From Stentor coeruleus (taxonomy: Eukaryota; Ciliophora; Heterotrichea; Heterotrichida; Stentoridae), in assembly GCA_001970955.1 (NCBI GenBank), contig MPUH01000098.1:1-64000 (forward strand): 64,000 nucleotides of DNA, given 5' to 3'. Numbering within the stretch: the first letter of the stretch is position 1; each line of letters opens with the position of its first letter. Below the pieces are notes generated by a model that was given only the letters and a program-made list of their open reading frames with translations, had not been told where the DNA came from and ran no database searches. Shown here in pieces: positions 1 to 10,760 of this stretch. Made by a program: the position numbers and the translations under genes.

Positions 1-617
1 GNGAGAGTTTTTATAAACAAAGCCTTTAAAGGTTTAAGGAAGGAAGTAAACCAGATAAATCTAAACCAAAAATATAAGATCTGAAGTCGCTGAGTCTTGC
101 ACAGTAAAATTTAAGAAAAAGATAGACTTGGCAAGACTATAGTTTGCCTCACTTAAATAAACTATTTCTACTTCAGATTTGCAACAAGAAAGCTTTTAAA
201 AAATAATACTTAAAGGGAAAAAATTTAAAAATATAGCAGAAATGGCAAAACCAATAAATAAACTATAATCATAAAATTGGACTCTATAGGAAATTGTATA
301 ATATTCTGATTAAAAATAATTTCCATATTATATAACAATTTATACTCTTAAATCACAATATGACAATTTATCAAAGTTGCTAATACAGACCTTAAAAAAG
401 AAAAAGAACACATAATCAGAATATTCTTATGTTACATTTATTTTCATATATGCTAAAAAAATAATAATAAGATTTGATTCCAGAAGCTGATAAGAGAAAT
501 ATTAAAGATGATTTTTTACCATAAGGCATATCTATGAATACTATTTTCTAATTCATAAAATTTAAGTCAAAAGTATAAAGCTCATAACAATCGATAAATG
601 GAAAATTAAATAAAACA
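1..617. other. left-edge region without a recognised gene
   Basis: AT-rich sequence up to the first start codon. I see no supported ORF, RNA or repeat in it. Base 2 is an N, so the window probably begins at a contig join. The last tens of bases presumably hold the promoter and short 5' leader of the kinase that follows. Confidence 0.5.
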
Positions 618-2357
618 ATGCTAACTCATTATCCAAGCGCTTTGATAAAACAGATAAGTCTAACAGAGGAAGAGACAAAATCCTCATCAAAAATGGATTC
701 AATCGCAGTTGACTCTGAGGAATACCTTGGAGATTCATTATGTGGTTCAATCTCAGAAGGACGTGATTCCATCCTAATCCAAAAAGTTCCTCACCTCGAG
801 TGTCTTCAAGGTCTTAATCAAGTCTTACTTTCATCAAACACAATCCTCGATTCTCTTCTTAAAGCAGTAACCTCTAACAATCTAGAACTCTGTAAAAGTA
901 TACTAACAAGTTCTCATCCAGACACTAATACTAAATTCGAATCTAATAATACACTTCTGCATTTAGCGGCTAATTTCGGTTATTTAAAAATCTGTGAAAT
1001 CCTTCTTGATTATGGTGAAGACACTGATATTAACGCTCAAAACTCTGAACTTTCAACCCCTTTACATCAAGCATCATCACAAGGCCATTTACAAGTCTCA
1101 CAATTATTAGTCCGTTCAGGGTCGGATTTAAACAAAAAAAACATTCATGGAAACACAGCTTTACATCTTGCGGCAACATCAGGAAACAGCACTTTGGTAT
1201 CTTGGTTGTTAACTAGAAATCCAGATATAACATTGAAGAATTTAGATGGAAAAACTGCAGAAGAATGTGGGAATGATAGTGTTAAAAAAGCTTTTGAAAG
1301 GTATTTAAAAAGAACTATTGTGAGTTCTGGACCTAGTTTGAGTAATTCGCAAAAGATTATATCCAGAAGCAAAACGGTAAATAACTGTGAGAAAATAGCC
1401 CCAAAGTGTTTTTTGGTACTTAAAGAACTGGGCAAAGGGAGTTTTGGCGAAGTGTTCCTGGTATCTAAACAGGACACGAATCAGCTTTTTGCTATGAAAG
1501 TCTTACAAAAAGACAAAATCATCAATCAAAACCTCATAAAATATGCACTTACCGAAAGAAATGTCCTTAGCTACATGAAGCACCCTTTCATAGTCACATT
1601 GAATTTCGCTTTTCAAACTGCTGATAAACTCTTCTTAATCCTAAACTTCTGTCCAGGTGGAGACCTTGGCCGTCATCTCTCAATAGAAAAATCTTTTACA
1701 GAATATCGAGCCAGGATTTATTTATGTGAAATAATCCTTGCTTTAGAAGAACTTCATAAACACAATATAATTTTTAGAGACTTAAAACCTGATAATATTG
1801 TCCTTGATGAAGATGGCCATGCTTTATTAACAGATTTCGGACTAAGTAAAGAAAAAGTCTTTGATAATTATCAAGCTAGGAGCTTTTGTGGCTCATTAGC
1901 TTATTTAGCACCTGAGGTCATAAGAAGACAGGGTCATGGAAAAGCTGTGGATTGGTATCTTTTAGGTGTAGTTTTTTATGAAATGGTTATAGGGAAGCCT
2001 CCGTATTTTTCTATGGACAAAAATGAACTTATTAACAATATTCAAAGAGGAAAACTAAAAATACCTTCAAGTTTAAGCTCAGAAGCTAAAGAATTAATTA
2101 TTGATGTATGTGTTATTTAGCTTTTACAGAGAGACCCGGCAAAAAGACTTGGTGCGGTTAGAGATGCGGAAGAAATTAAACAGCATAGATTTTTTAAAGG
2201 AATTGATTGGGATTCGGTTTATAGAAGGGAATTGTGCCCACCAAAAATTCCGAAGATTAATCCACCGAAGACTGGAATACCTGCTGAGGATATTTATGGG
2301 AATTTCTATCCGGCAGATAGCAATAGGATACTAGGATGGACTTTTATATCAGATTAA
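618..2357 (+). CDS. ankyrin-repeat AGC-family Ser/Thr protein kinase
   Basis: Protein kinase of the AGC group behind an ankyrin-repeat N-terminus, 574 aa. Residues about 80-215 hold three or four ankyrin repeats (for example TPLHQASSQGHLQVSQLLV), which usually bind a partner or substrate. The kinase domain begins near residue 262 with GKGSFGEV and the ATP lysine in FAMKVL, followed by FRDLKPDN, DFGLSK and APEV. The chain ends with ILGWTF, an AGC hydrophobic motif with its phosphorylatable Thr. A 15-nt intron (2106-2120, GTATGTGTTATTTAG) must be removed; without it the protein stops inside kinase subdomain XI, and with it the frame continues into LLQRDPAKRLG. A second in-frame ATG near 693 is a possible start. 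All catalytic residues are present, so an active kinase is likely. The fusion itself is uncommon. Confidence 0.92.
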
Positions 2358-2385
2358 ACTTTTATATAATAACAAAATATTAAAA

Positions 2386-3609
2386 ATGGAAGAAGATATT
2401 GTGAAAACTAAGGTACCTGAAGTATACCAAAGCATAATCAAAACTGAAGAAGAATTTGATTGGGAACAATTAAAAGAAGATTTTGAAGAGCTTAATTGGC
2501 TTGATTTTGAAAGCCTTCAAGCTTCAGATACAATCATATCTGTATGGAAGGTAGCAGACAAGTATGGTGTTTCAGTACTTCAAAGTGCACCAAGATTCAA
2601 GATCTTTAAGCTTACAAAAGTTAAAATGGTCATAACAAATTACATGCTCAATATAATAGACTCACCTGAAATCAGTTTAATATGTAAAGAAAGTCGTGGT
2701 AAAATTGAAGATATGCTTTTTTTCTCATGTGCTAAAGGTATGATGTTTCAATCAAGTGAAGAATGTCTACCAAATCTTGCTTTGAGGATTTATGATATTT
2801 ACACTGAATTTAAAACAATGATTTCTCAGTTTTTCATACATTTTGACAAACTATTGAAATCTTATATAAACATGACAATAAGTTCGTTGCTTGATGAAAT
2901 ATTTTACAATAAAGTGTTGAAAGAATTTCGTGGTAAGCTTATAAATGAAGAGAGTACGAAAAAAATGATCACAGATCTTGGGGGAAAGATCACAAGTTAT
3001 GAAATAGGAACTTCATATACAGATGATTTTATTAATTATAAGAATGTGAATTCGGTTGGGGTTGGGAACAGTGGATATGATGCAGTAGGTAATACAGGGT
3101 CGATAGGAAAGGGATCAAGTGGATTTTCTTCTTATTCGTATCAAAATTTGTATGTTGGTGAGTTGAATGAAGAAAATAAAAGACATGGATATGGAAAAAT
3201 TACATACTTTGGAGGGGATACTTATGAAGGATACTGGGATAACGATAAACCTCATGGTGAAGGACTTTATTTATGGAAAATAGGAGGGCGTTATTTAGGA
3301 AGTTTTGTCAAAGGGAACATATCAGGTCAAGGTAAACGAATTTACCCATCAGGGAACTTTTATACCGGCGAATTCTTAAACAATAAAAAACATGGAAAAG
3401 GTGAAATTATATTCAAAAACGGAGATACTTATGAAGGAACATGGGAAGATGACTACATGAATGGACATGGTAAATACACTTGGTCTACCGGTGACCACTT
3501 TGTTGGAATCTTCATCAAAGATATCCGCGAAGGCAAAGGTATTCTAACAACAATCAACGGTGATATCATCGAAGGTGCATGGAAAGACAATCAATATATA
3601 GGTAACTAA
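2386..3609 (+). CDS. MORN-repeat protein
   Basis: 407-aa protein whose last 150 residues are about six MORN repeats (YEGYWDNDKPHGEG, YTGEFLNNKKHGKGE, YEGTWEDDYMNGHGKY). MORN arrays form elongated beta structures that bind membranes or scaffold cortical and basal-body structures in protists. The N-terminal 230 residues are mostly helical, acidic at the start, and I do not recognise them. The start is the first ATG, 28 nt after the stop of the upstream kinase, so the leader must be very short. No intron was seen. It is probably a cortical or cytoskeletal scaffold; the partner is unknown. Confidence 0.9.
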   Translation: MEEDIVKTKVPEVYQSIIKTEEEFDWEQLKEDFEELNWLDFESLQASDTIISVWKVADKYGVSVLQSAPRFKIFKLTKVKMVITNYMLNIIDSPEISLICKESRGKIEDMLFFSCAKGMMFQSSEECLPNLALRIYDIYTEFKTMISQFFIHFDKLLKSYINMTISSLLDEIFYNKVLKEFRGKLINEESTKKMITDLGGKITSYEIGTSYTDDFINYKNVNSVGVGNSGYDAVGNTGSIGKGSSGFSSYSYQNLYVGELNEENKRHGYGKITYFGGDTYEGYWDNDKPHGEGLYLWKIGGRYLGSFVKGNISGQGKRIYPSGNFYTGEFLNNKKHGKGEIIFKNGDTYEGTWEDDYMNGHGKYTWSTGDHFVGIFIKDIREGKGILTTINGDIIEGAWKDNQYIGN

Positions 3610-3687
3610 GTCTTTAAAAATCTAAAAAAAAAATCAACAATTGCATATATTCTCTTGAAAATCACTATAAAAATTAATAACTTGTTA

Positions 3688-4887
3688 ATGGCTTCTCGAA
3701 TCTATCTCGAATTTCAACAGATACCAGAAGAACGTAAGGCTCTACTTATCAGACAAAAAAACCGCAGTACTTCAAGAACTGAGCCTAAAAACTTAAAAAG
3801 CTTTGTGACAACACCTAGGGACTTAGAAAATACACAAATCTCCCCAGCCAAGACTTCACAAAGATGTTTAGAAGTAAGGAGAATTTCATATCAAAGTATT
3901 AGATTACACACACAAAAAACTACTGAGTCACCAACATCAGAAAAACAAAGATCAAGACCAGGAAGTACAAGATCAGAAAGAATGTCATCTTATTCGATTT
4001 CTAAAAGAGAAATAAGAGCTTTTCATGTTTCAAAGCCAATCTCACAAGAAGAATTTGATTCATTACCTTCAACTGAAGGTAAAACTTATTATAATGAACG
4101 AATTAGGTGGAGTAAAAGGAAAAAAGGTCATCAGCCATTGTGTATTATAAACTTTAACGGTGTTATTGGTGACTATTCAAAAACTACATGTTGGAGTTCA
4201 GGAACAGGGAAATTCTATATAGTAGATGGAGCTCGTGCAGGGCTTAAACTATTAAGCAATGATTTTTACGTTGTTATTTTATCATGGTTTTCTAGAGAAG
4301 TCACAAAATCTTTACTTGGCTTATTTGATAATGAGTCTATGTTTGCTGATGCTATTTATATTGTCAGACACAGGAAATTAAAGCATCGTTTCAGGCATAA
4401 TTATACACAAATTTATGAGGATTTTAAAATGCAAAATGTTCCAAATTCGGTTGTTGTGGTTAGTTCAATTGTATTAACAAAAGATGAATTAACTATGAGA
4501 AAAGGACTTGAGATATTTTATGAACCAAGTTTATCTGGATGTAATAAATATAGTACTATTGGATTACCTATTGCTTGTTCTGATGATAAAGGTATGCCAT
4601 TTTGTGTTTTAGTTCCACATTATCAGCTTTCAGATGAACATATTTCGATGTTAGAATTAGCGAAGTTTGTTATTGAAAGGAAAAACTTGTGTGCTGGAGA
4701 TTTTGCTATTGCTGGGTGTGATGGGGAAGTTAAACTACCATGTGAACATCAGGAGATACCTTTGATACCTTTACACCCTAAGAAATATGAAGGTTGTGGG
4801 ACGAAGTATGTGCTTTTTACTCAGTATTTAGTTAAGAAAAATAGACCACCTATGTCAAAGAGGATTGCGAGGATAAAACATCTTTGA
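3688..4887 (+). CDS. HAD-fold protein, FCP1/NIF-like, probably catalytically dead
   Basis: 399 aa from the ATG at 3688. The frame is open 33 nt further upstream but has no ATG there. Residues 1-120 are Ser/Arg/Thr-rich and look disordered. The middle resembles the HAD/FCP1 phosphatase core: a first beta strand LCIINFNGVIGD where an active enzyme has DxDGT, then VVILSW as a motif-II strand, then VVVVSS where the motif-IV Asp pair would be. With Asn in place of both nucleophile-motif aspartates, I infer a pseudophosphatase. The last 150 residues are conserved-looking but unassigned. The family call rests on fold-like motifs only; a different Rossmann-type protein is possible. Confidence 0.75.
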   Translation: MASRIYLEFQQIPEERKALLIRQKNRSTSRTEPKNLKSFVTTPRDLENTQISPAKTSQRCLEVRRISYQSIRLHTQKTTESPTSEKQRSRPGSTRSERMSSYSISKREIRAFHVSKPISQEEFDSLPSTEGKTYYNERIRWSKRKKGHQPLCIINFNGVIGDYSKTTCWSSGTGKFYIVDGARAGLKLLSNDFYVVILSWFSREVTKSLLGLFDNESMFADAIYIVRHRKLKHRFRHNYTQIYEDFKMQNVPNSVVVVSSIVLTKDELTMRKGLEIFYEPSLSGCNKYSTIGLPIACSDDKGMPFCVLVPHYQLSDEHISMLELAKFVIERKNLCAGDFAIAGCDGEVKLPCEHQEIPLIPLHPKKYEGCGTKYVLFTQYLVKKNRPPMSKRIARIKHL

Positions 4888-5034
4888 TTATTATATTAAA
4901 ATTAGTAAGTTTTAAGTTTTGCTTGTGAAATGTAAGGATTTATGAGAGTGATGATTTTCCATTCTTATCAAAAAAAAAAGCCTAATAAAATTAACACTAA
5001 CTTAAATGCCATAACTCATTAAAACTATTTCCTT

Positions 5035-6816
5035 TTAAGCCTTAAGTTTATTATAAATAGTCAATAATTCCGAGTTTATAATCTCATTCGCCCTCCTATA
5101 CTCCCCTCCTCTTTCATTAAAAATTTTCTCTCGTTCTTCATTAATTTTATTCAGCTGTTGAGTCGATATATTTTTCATTTTATCCAAAGCTGTTTGAATT
5201 TTTTCCTTAAGCATAAGTTTATGCGTTGAAAAAACACTATTATCTGGCTTGAAAAAAACAAAAATTCCCTCAGTATATTTCTCAGTCAAAAATTTCATCC
5301 CAGGTAGTTTTATAATAGCTTTGACCTTATCAAAAGTTATATGTTTTTTATTCCTTTTATTCTTATAAAGTGCTTTAAAAAATTCAATACCTGGATGAGT
5401 ATCTCTAATTTCCCCTGTTTCTTTATGTTTAAAAACAGTACTTTCTCCAACTTTACTTGCAATCCAAGCTTTAGGTATAGGAGTTTTAAGAAACTCAGTA
5501 GCTAAATACAAATATTGAGTTTCTTTAACAGGGTCTATTCCAAGAACTTTAGCCGCTTGGATTATATGATGTGGCTCAGGGGATTCCAAAGGTAAAACAT
5601 ACTCCCAAGGTCCTTCATAATCTTTAAATGTCGGACTCATCCTTTCACTATACGGGGTGAAAAGTTCTCTTTTTTCCATTTCATCATCTTTTGAATGATC
5701 AACTTCTATTTCCTGTTTATTACTATCTTTTATCAACTCATTCCAAACATTTACAACATTTGTTTCACCAGATTCAGTTCTTAATTTTGATTTTTTATAT
5801 GAATTCGCATCTATTGAAAGCTTTGTATCTTCTTTAATTGGAGATTTTCTACGACTTTCCATGTATTTTGTAGTTTTGATTTTATTATCAAGTTTTTCTT
5901 TATTCCTTATGAGTTTCTGATTTTCCATTTCTAGTTTTCTTATCTCATCTTCTTTTCTTCTCATAATATCCTCTTGTTGTCTTTGTTTAAACCTTATTTC
6001 TAAAAGTTCTTTTCTATGGATTTCTATCATTGATGACAATCTAAGAAACTCTTGATTTTGTATTGGCGCAGTTTCAAAAACTTGAGTTTTAGCATTTTTT
6101 ATTTCTATTAATTGTTGTTGGATTATTGATTTAAATTCGTTTATTTCATTTTCTTGTTGTTCTTTAAGATTTTTCAGTTGTTCTTCTAAGGTACTTTTCA
6201 TATTTTGTACATCTAATAATGGAGCTGTTTGTGGTCGGGATTGTACTGCATGTCTTCTTTCATAGTGTTTTAAGTAATAATCATGGTTTAAAAAAGCTTT
6301 TGAGCATTCTTGACATTTAACTGCTTTATCTTTGTTTATAGCTCTATTCATATAATTCATAGTTGCTGGATCTTTTAATAAATATTCATAAGTTGCTAGA
6401 GTTTTATGCTTGTGTTGCATTTGTCTACTTAGGGTTTTGATTTTTTTTGTATGGATTTCAATTTTTTCTTCTAAGTCTTTTGAGGATTTTTGAACTATGT
6501 TTTTTTCTTGACTTATTTCTTTGTTTACTGTTTCAAGTTTGAGTTTTTCTTCTTGAAGGAATTCAAGAGCGAATTGTGAAAGTTTTAAAAGTTTGATTAT
6601 GAAAGTGTCAGGGTATTTTTCTAAGTCAGTTTTGTCTATGTTAGAATATGTTATGTTTTCCAGAAGTTCAGATAATTTATTTATATCTCCACGTTGTATC
6701 ATCTCATCAAGGTCAAGGCTTTGAATTTCTTTCCAGTTCAAACCCCCACTACGTTGTTTGAATAAAAATGATTCATCTTGATCAATACGGGCTAGTGTAG
6801 TTCTTGGTCTTTCCAT
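5035..6816 (-). CDS. DZIP1: DZIP1-like basal-body/transition-zone protein with a CEP164-like WW module
   Basis: 593 aa. The N-terminus matches the DZIP1 (Iguana) domain: RSGGLNWKEIQSLDLDEMI, then a coiled coil, then a single C2H2 zinc finger at residues 168-189 (CQECSKAF...HYERRH), then a long coiled coil to about residue 350. DZIP1 proteins sit at the ciliary base and support transition-zone assembly and ciliogenesis. Residues about 412-485 carry a different module, with LGIDPVKE, LATEF, PIPKAW and TGEIRDTHPG. This lines up with the N-terminal WW region of CEP164, the distal-appendage protein. The first Trp is kept; the second WW tryptophan is replaced by Asp. I see both halves in one uninterrupted ORF, so the fusion is real in this assembly. 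A last coiled coil follows. Confidence 0.85.
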   Translation of the reverse strand: MERPRTTLARIDQDESFLFKQRSGGLNWKEIQSLDLDEMIQRGDINKLSELLENITYSNIDKTDLEKYPDTFIIKLLKLSQFALEFLQEEKLKLETVNKEISQEKNIVQKSSKDLEEKIEIHTKKIKTLSRQMQHKHKTLATYEYLLKDPATMNYMNRAINKDKAVKCQECSKAFLNHDYYLKHYERRHAVQSRPQTAPLLDVQNMKSTLEEQLKNLKEQQENEINEFKSIIQQQLIEIKNAKTQVFETAPIQNQEFLRLSSMIEIHRKELLEIRFKQRQQEDIMRRKEDEIRKLEMENQKLIRNKEKLDNKIKTTKYMESRRKSPIKEDTKLSIDANSYKKSKLRTESGETNVVNVWNELIKDSNKQEIEVDHSKDDEMEKRELFTPYSERMSPTFKDYEGPWEYVLPLESPEPHHIIQAAKVLGIDPVKETQYLYLATEFLKTPIPKAWIASKVGESTVFKHKETGEIRDTHPGIEFFKALYKNKRNKKHITFDKVKAIIKLPGMKFLTEKYTEGIFVFFKPDNSVFSTHKLMLKEKIQTALDKMKNISTQQLNKINEEREKIFNERGGEYRRANEIINSELLTIYNKLKA

Positions 6817-6923
6817 TTAATAATATTTATACACTATCAATAATAGCTTATTTATATATTCTAATAGCATAAATAGTATCAACTTAAAAAATTTACCTAC
6901 AAATCATCCCAAAAATCAATTTA

Positions 6924-8543
6924 TTACGCTAACTCAAATAATTCTAAATCATAAATCAAAAACTCGTCTGACTTTGCTAATTTCGGGGAATTAAATATTT
7001 TAGACTCAGCAGTAAAAGCATTACTAAGCCCAGCACCAACTATTAAACATATATCCCTAAATATCTTTTACTTATCTGAATCACTAACAATAAACCCATT
7101 TTTCAAGTCTACAGATACTCTAAACTTTTCTCCTTTAACATGGTTAAAAACATTGAAATCAGGTCTTAAGACAAAAAAACAAGAATCAGACTCTTCAATA
7201 TCACCCATATCTTCAATGCTTTTATCTAAAAATATCCCAATAACTCTTTTTTTATAAGTTTCCATTAAGAGTATTGATGGACCGATAATCCCAGTAAATG
7301 CATCGACAAATTTTTGAGACTCAAAACCAGTTTTATGTATAGAAAACCTTAAGCTTATATTGTGCTTTAGGTATTTTTGTGGAATATAAGAGAATAAAGC
7401 ATGAATTTCTTCAGGGCTTTCTATGATTTTAGAAGCGCCATCAAAAATTGGAGTATAAAAGGTGAGATCTTCTCCTGACCTAATACTTGAAACTGAAGTA
7501 TTATCAGATATATCTAATATTACTTTATATGCATTCTATATAATAATTACTTTCATAATACTTGCGATATCTGATGTACTTTTACATATTTCCCTAACTT
7601 TAAAAATAAGTTCTTCACGTGAATTTTCAGATGAGAAACAAGGATCTATTCCAGACCAACACAATTTAAAAAGAGAGACAACAAAACGAATAAAACCCCC
7701 CATACCATCTGCTAGAAAATACATAAGGACAATCGGGTAAAATGATGGGGAAATATATCCTACCAAAAAACTGTATATCACATCTTTTATAACAACTCTC
7801 AATCTTTTATTATTTTCTTGTTCTAAGTGTTTGCAAATTATCCTTGCAATGTTTTTAAATTTCTCTAACCCAAAAGGGAAATGTAGACTATACTTTTCAC
7901 ACATTTGTGTCCCTTTGCTTTCATTAAGCAACACCTGAATGACTTGAAATACTTCATGTTCTTTTAAAAACCATAACAGTAACTGAGTAACTCTTGGTAG
8001 TAAAATACAAACTTTAATTTCTGTCATAGTCATTTTAATTGCATGTAAAATTCTTTTACAACTAACAATTCCTATTGGAGTCAAAAATACATTATTCAAA
8101 TCCCTTCTACCAAAAAAAGGTTCAAGTGTTGCTGGGAGATTAACAAAATCAGGTAATGGTTCTAAGCATTCTAATACTTCCCCATAATTATTCCTCGCAA
8201 GGTCATCATCAAAAGTGACAATTTTAAGAACAACTTCTCTAATAAGATAATTAGGGACACCTCTGATTAGTGATTACTTTTGTATTGAATAATACAAATC
8301 AGCATGGTTTTTACTATTAAATGAAGCTATACAATTTCTTGGAGGAGGGGATGCTTGAAGGTTTTTACCTTTCCAACTTTGTCTTAAGAATTTCTGAAAG
8401 CTATTATTTTCATCTAATTGTATACTTCTATTAAAAGTAAACCCATCAAAGAAATCATTACCAATATACCATTGTTCGAGTTTCATATTAGCGATAGTGT
8501 CGTATTTTTCTAAAGGTTGATTTGTTTGACAACATGCTCCCAT
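6924..8543 (-). CDS. TBC1D24-like TLDc-domain protein
   Basis: 524 aa in four exons split by three 15-nt introns (8263-8277, 7536-7550, 7057-7071). All three fit the consensus, and splicing gives 525 whole codons. The N-terminus MGACC is a candidate for N-myristoylation plus palmitoylation. Residues about 95-250 resemble the divergent TBC domain of TBC1D24 (KGVPNYLIREVV at the start, ILLPRVTQLLLWFL inside). Residues about 345-522 are a TLDc domain: SPEEIHALFSYIPQKYL, then FFVLRPDFNVF, ending LIYDLELFEL. TBC1D24-type proteins act in vesicle traffic with ARF6/Rab GTPases and in oxidative-stress resistance; the TBC part usually lacks GAP residues. Ends 107 nt before the DZIP1-like gene's start codon. 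TLDc assignment is firm; TBC is less so. Confidence 0.87.
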
Positions 8544-8570
8544 ATATTAATACTAATATTCATATAATAT

Positions 8571-10679
8571 TTAATTATTTAAATCAGTAAATTTTAATAA
8601 ACTTTGCCATGAGCTCCATAAAGTTATAAATAAGGTTTTTTTAAGTATCGCAACTGTTTTAATGAGTTTTATTCCCAGAACTTTGCTAAGTTTCCATTTT
8701 AAAAGCCCTTTAGAGATGCTGTTTTGATGCTTAGTATAGAAAATTTTTACTAGTTTGTATTGAATTTTATATGATTTGGTCTTGAAATAACTGATATTGT
8801 ATGGCATTTTTAGATATGAAAAACATTCGACTTTATGGCCTGTTATGACTATTCCAAGTATTTCAAAAGCTCTACAAAGCTTTTTGTTTTTTTCTCTAAG
8901 ATTTATCCATTGTTTATAAGATTTTATAAGAAGATGATGTTTTCTATACCTTTCGGCTATAGGGAGATTTATTGATAGATAATAGGTTAAAGTTGAGTAT
9001 TTTTTTATGGTATTAAAAGTGTTTTGTTGAATTGATATTTTTTTTTTAGATATAAAAGATAATAAAGAATTCAGAGATGAGGTGATTGCTTTGATATAAA
9101 AATTATGTTTTGATAATGAAAAATTTCGTATTGACTCAAAAGATAGAGATTTTTGTAGAGAAACATAGGGTTTAAGGATGTAGAAAATTATACGGATTGA
9201 GTTTGTTTGAAGTTTTTTTTTAACTTTTTCATGTTTTGAGTGAGTTTTTAAAGAGGTGAAAGATATTTTAAGGGCTTTAGAGATTAGTGATGAATAAAAA
9301 GAAAATAGTTTTTTTAGCGATGATAATTGATAAGAATATTTGATAAAGTGGGTGTAGTATTTTTTTATATAGGATGAATGAATAGAGTAAAGTTTTGATA
9401 TGGATTTTAAATGTGAGGAATGATGATAAAGCGATTGAAAGCTGTAGGAAAGTAATGAGTTTTTAGATGAGTTGATTAGATTGGTAATGGTTTTTGCAAA
9501 ATTCCTTAGACTGATACGCAAAAGTTTTAAAGATGCAGATTTTTTATACCATAACTTGAAAAATATTGATTTTTTGTATTTATTGAACCAGTTTATTATA
9601 CGTATTATCCTAGCAAGTTTATCTTTAACTTCAATATTCCTTTTAAAACTCTTAATTATACCTAATAAATACCCAATAAAAATAAACTAATAATTTCTAT
9701 ATAATAAAACCTTAAAACTCTCTTTAAGCATTTTATTCTCAACCTTATAACCTTTATCTTTACTAGTTATCAACACAATATCATCACTATCACAACTATT
9801 CTCAAGTGTATTAAAAACCTTAGACTTTTTACTTATCTTCCCATTTTCAAACTCAACCACACTAGATTCACTTCCAATAGAATTCCCTTCATATCTTTGC
9901 TTATTACTATAAATCCCAGGTTTATTATTATCAGAAAATCTCGACTTTGGCGAAAAATTCGAAGATGTTTCAAATGTTATACTCCTCTCAGGATTTATCG
10001 TCAAAACTTTATAATTACTCCATATACTCATACCAGATTTACTTTTAATATTCACAAGTAAATATTCGATTCTTTTTTTAATCATAGATAAAATCATTTT
10101 TCCTAGCTTTTTACCTATCCAATAGCTTTTTGAAACTTTAAGTAGAGTAAGATAAAAATCCATATAGCGATAATTCACTGAAAACTTTAGAACATTTGCT
10201 AGTTTTTGTATTCCTTTAAGTTTGGATTTTAGATCATTTGTTGTATTTTGATGTTTTGATTGTGGGTTTATTTTTTGCGTGTATAATTTTTTTAAGGGTA
10301 ATGATTTTTGTGATAATGGGGTTGATGTATTCTGGGATTTTTTAATGATTCGATTTTTGATGTAATTTTTTTCCTTTTCTGCTTGAAGATATACTCGTCT
10401 ATCTATGAAGATGGAAGGTTTGATGGAGTTTGTGTTGAAAAGTAGTTTTTTTCCTATGTATTCATTGCAATTCATTCGCCACTTCCATAACTTTTTTTTT
10501 AAAATGCTTTGGACCCAAGAGATGATTAGACTTGCTGCATCAGCTTTATAGGTTTTATATCTTTGTCTTGGTGAAAAAGATCCCCAGCTTTTATATGTTT
10601 CCATGAGCTCTGAGTGAGTTTTTGGTAAATCGAGTAAAGGAGACAAAGATCGCATAGCATGATCTTGACTTATAGTCAT
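8571..10679 (-). CDS. basic Trp/Lys-rich repeat protein with an in-frame TAG
   Basis: One reading frame runs from the ATG at 10679 to a TAG at 9687-9689 and then stays open, without any ATG, to a stop at 8571. Because the second half has no start codon and continues the same composition, I read it as one gene. Both halves are very basic and hold scattered W-containing helices (LWKWRMNCNEYIGKKL, NWFNKYKKSIFFKLW, LLKWKLSKVLGIKL), faintly like the centrin-binding repeats of Sfi1, but I cannot call the family. No 15-nt intron removes the TAG. A 24-nt GT-AG segment would, but it starts GTTTTA, unlike every other intron here. The TAG could be a base error, an atypical intron, or a real end. Confidence 0.5.
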
Positions 10680-10760
10680 ATTGTTAAATGTACAAAAAAT
10701 AATTTTATATTCTATATGTGTATGGTTATCAAATATCTAGCTAGTATAATTATTATATTA

